Source of the DNA: Thiobacillus sp.
GTDB taxonomy: Bacteria; Pseudomonadota; Gammaproteobacteria; Burkholderiales; Thiobacillaceae
NCBI GenBank assembly: GCA_020057245.1
Contig: JAGVGD010000012.1
Coordinates: forward strand, 1 to 64,000
Length of the DNA stretch: 64,000 bases
Direction of reading: 5' to 3'
The position numbers and the translations under genes were made by a program. Numbering within the stretch: position 1 is the stretch's first letter; each line of letters begins with the position of its first letter. The notes below the pieces were generated by a model. That model worked only from the letters and a program-made list of their open reading frames with translations, ran no database searches and had not been told where the DNA came from. This document shows, piece by piece, positions 62,045 through 64,000 of the stretch.

Positions 62045-62764
62045 ATGAAAACATCCCTGTATGCATTCACTGCCTTGGCCATGATCGGCACTGCACCGGC
62101 GTTTGCGCATGTCGAAACCTATAACGTCGCGCTGACTTTCTTCGAGCCCGACACCCAGCCGCGCGACACAATCTTTAACGGATCCTTCGATTACGACGAG
62201 CACACGCACACAGTGTCCAATCTGCAGGGCATGCTGTCGGAATCGATGACTGGTGATCCCGGCGTGCCCGGCCCCGATGGCGATTACGGCATGACCTGGC
62301 TGATGCTCGGCAATCAACTGGTGTCGTGGTACGACGCAGCGCTGGGCGGCACCTTCGCCGCGACCTTCAAGAACGCCAACACCAACACATTCACGACCCT
62401 ATTCGGGGGCGACGGCTGGTCTCCGGCGGCAGGCATTGCGGCAGGCGGTGTCTACTCCGGCTTCCCCGTCTCGGGGTCTAATCCAGGCAACGCTTATGCC
62501 CTGATCTTCGTCCCCGATGATCCGCTGGCTGCGCTCAACCAGACGCAGATCGACAAGCTCGCCTACGCCGACTGCGCGCCAGGCGGCATGATGGGCGCAG
62601 TGTGCATGACCGGTACGACCGTCGCAGGCTACGGCGCGATCGGCACGATGAGCGGTTATCCGGTGTCGCAGCTCATCACCGCCGTTCCCGAGCCCGAATC
62701 GTATGCCATGCTGCTCGCCGGCCTGGGTCTGGTGGGCTGGGCGACACGCCGTCGCAAGATTTGA
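62045..62764 (+). CDS. PEP-CTERM protein B, paralogue of protein A
   Basis: 239 residues. Signal peptide (1-21, APAFA) then H22. Shared blocks with protein A: FDYDEHTHTVSNLQG (H53, H55), YDAALGG, NAYALIFV, KLAYADC (C177), GGMMGAVCMTG (C187), and a PEP-CTERM tail VPEPESYAMLLAGLGLVG + RRR from about 214. It follows protein A by 21 bases with AAAGGAG upstream, and its stop overlaps the TTG of the receptor gene, so the three form one operon. Tandem duplication is evident. Confidence 0.87.
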   Translation: MKTSLYAFTALAMIGTAPAFAHVETYNVALTFFEPDTQPRDTIFNGSFDYDEHTHTVSNLQGMLSESMTGDPGVPGPDGDYGMTWLMLGNQLVSWYDAALGGTFAATFKNANTNTFTTLFGGDGWSPAAGIAAGGVYSGFPVSGSNPGNAYALIFVPDDPLAALNQTQIDKLAYADCAPGGMMGAVCMTGTTVAGYGAIGTMSGYPVSQLITAVPEPESYAMLLAGLGLVGWATRRRKI

Positions 62765-64000
62765 ATCCCCGCGTTCTGCTGCTGCGAACGCTTGCCGGCT
62801 GGCTTGCGTTCGCATGCGCATGTCCCGCCGCTGCGGAGGCGCCGGTCGATCAACCGCTCCTGTTCAACTCGACACCGTTGATGACGGTGATCGTGACCGG
62901 GACGCCGGTGGACGATGATCCTGTCGGCGGCACCCGTCTGGGGCGTAAGGAACTGGCCCCGCTACGCGCACGCAGCAGCGATAGCACGCAACTGCTGCAT
63001 GACGTGCCAGGCGTGAGCGTTTACAGCGCGGGCGCTATTTCAGGTCTTCCGGTTATCCATGGACTGGCGGACGACCGTCTGCGCGTCCAGGTCGACGGGA
63101 TGGATTTGATGTCGGCGTGCCCCAATCACATGAATTCGGTGCTCTCCTACATCGACCCGTCGCGGGTCGCCGCTATCGAGGTGTTTGCGGGCATCGCGCC
63201 CGTGAGCGTGGGGGGCGACAGCATCGGCGGGGCGATCCAGATGAAATCCGCGCCGCTGAAATTCGCCCGGGCCGACGAAGGCCTGCGTGTCGAAGGCCAG
63301 GCAGGCGCGTTCTATCGCAGCAATGGCAATGCCCTTGGCTATCAATTCGGGGTCGCGCTCGCAGGCGAGCAAGTGGCGGCTTCCTATTCCGAATCGAACT
63401 CGCAATCAGACAATTACGAGGCAGCGGGGAATTTCAAACTGCCCGGCTTGTGGCAGAACTTCGGCGAGGTCCCCGTGGCGCCGGAGGAGGTGGGTTCCAG
63501 CGCATACAAGGGGGCGCAGAATCGGGCGCTCGACCTGGCGTTCAGCCAGTCGAACCATCTGGTCGAGCTTGGGGTGAGCGAGCAGAAGCTCGACTACGAG
63601 GGGTTTCCCAACCAGCGCATGGATATGGTTTCCAGCGCGCCCGATCCGGCCGACCCAACCGTGCCCGGCAACTACCTTATCGACAAGAACGAGCCCGCCA
63701 ACGTGAACCGTCTGGTCAATCTTCGCTACACCGGACAATACGACTGGGGCCAGCTGGAAGCGCAGGTTTTCAGGCAGAGCTTGCAGCATCACATGGACAT
63801 GCTGCCGGACCGGTTCAACGGCATGCTGATGCCGATGGATACGGAATCCACGACACTGGGCGGGCAGGTCAAGGGCAGCATCGAATTGTCCGAAACCGAT
63901 ACGCTGCGGGTCGGCGGCGATTTCCAGAAGTACCGATTGGACGACTGGTGGCCACCCATTGGAGGACCCTTCCCGGGTTCGATGTGCTGCCAGGACTTTT
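62761..64000 (+). CDS. TonB-dependent outer-membrane receptor, OprC-like metal motifs (partial, 3' end off window)
   Basis: 413 codons are present, open to the right edge. TTG start overlaps the stop of protein B (TTGA); the signal peptide runs to about CPAAA. A TonB-box-like TVIVTGTPV and a plug domain follow (GVSVYSAGAISGLPVIHGLADDRL...SVGGDSIGGAI), then barrel strands. C120-PNH-M124 gives CxxxM and H343-H-M345 gives HxM, the two halves of the copper site described for Pseudomonas OprC at a similar spacing. Substrate is therefore likely a soft metal such as copper, by inference. Confidence 0.88.
   Translation, partial: MNPRVLLLRTLAGWLAFACACPAAAEAPVDQPLLFNSTPLMTVIVTGTPVDDDPVGGTRLGRKELAPLRARSSDSTQLLHDVPGVSVYSAGAISGLPVIHGLADDRLRVQVDGMDLMSACPNHMNSVLSYIDPSRVAAIEVFAGIAPVSVGGDSIGGAIQMKSAPLKFARADEGLRVEGQAGAFYRSNGNALGYQFGVALAGEQVAASYSESNSQSDNYEAAGNFKLPGLWQNFGEVPVAPEEVGSSAYKGAQNRALDLAFSQSNHLVELGVSEQKLDYEGFPNQRMDMVSSAPDPADPTVPGNYLIDKNEPANVNRLVNLRYTGQYDWGQLEAQVFRQSLQHHMDMLPDRFNGMLMPMDTESTTLGGQVKGSIELSETDTLRVGGDFQKYRLDDWWPPIGGPFPGSMCCQDF

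Overview
The window looks like chromosome of a sulfur-oxidising, chemolithotrophic betaproteobacterium, most like Thiobacillus and its relatives. This rests on gene content: a soxXYZA/soxB thiosulfate-oxidation cluster without soxCD, a cytoplasmic sulfite dehydrogenase (soeABC), and a rhodanese-tusA-dsrE2 sulfur-carrier set. It also rests on betaproteobacterial housekeeping order (ndk-rlmN-pilW-rodZ-ispG-hisS-yfgM-bamB-der, and hflX-hflK-hflC-hisZ-purA ... rnr-rlmB). Base composition is GC-rich throughout and I see no insertion sequence, prophage or CRISPR array.

Layout. 1-2.4 kb (minus): an ExeA-type membrane ATPase cut by the left edge, and a PrsR-like sigma-54 response regulator. 2.6-7.7 kb: a large unknown protein, alaS, and a DUF1415 protein. 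7.7-11.8 kb (minus): soxX, soxY, soxZ, soxA, a terminator, then soxB. 12-14 kb: a BepA-type M48 protease divergent from moaC. 14.3-19 kb: soeABC. 19-21.8 kb: rhodanese, tusA, dsrE2 and a FadL-like outer-membrane channel. 21.9-27.2 kb (minus): pepA, holC, an unknown gene, valS. 27.3-30.3 kb: lptF, lptG and a DUF455 ferritin-like protein. 30.3-31.8 kb (minus): an unknown gene and roxA. 32-44 kb: slyD, accA, tilS, ndk, rlmN, pilW, rodZ, ispG, hisS, yfgM, bamB, der. 44-49.6 kb: two GGDEF-EAL proteins, two small unknown genes and a GalT-like transferase, sitting where hfq is often found. 49.7-59.1 kb: hflX, hflK, hflC, a DUF2065 protein, hisZ, purA, tRNA-Leu(CAG), rnr, rlmB, infA. 59.2-61 kb (minus): ycaO. 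61.3-64 kb: two paralogous PEP-CTERM (exosortase-sorted) proteins and a TonB-dependent receptor that runs off the right edge.

How the genes fit together. Thiosulfate would be bound to the SoxYZ carrier by the SoxAX cytochrome and hydrolysed by SoxB in the periplasm. Without SoxCD in view, sulfane sulfur probably goes to stored sulfur and then to cytoplasmic rhodanese/TusA/DsrE2 carriers. Sulfite is finally oxidised by the molybdenum enzyme SoeABC; moaC for the cofactor lies directly upstream.

The least explained part is the right end. Two tandem PEP-CTERM proteins are each predicted to begin, after signal cleavage, with histidine. Both keep a second conserved His block and a Met/Cys motif. 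They are translationally coupled to a TonB receptor carrying CxxxM and HxM motifs of the kind described for the copper importer OprC. I suggest an exosortase-anchored metal (copper?) acquisition module; this is inference. The left-end sigma-54 regulator is of the type linked to PEP-CTERM systems, but no exosortase gene lies in the window.
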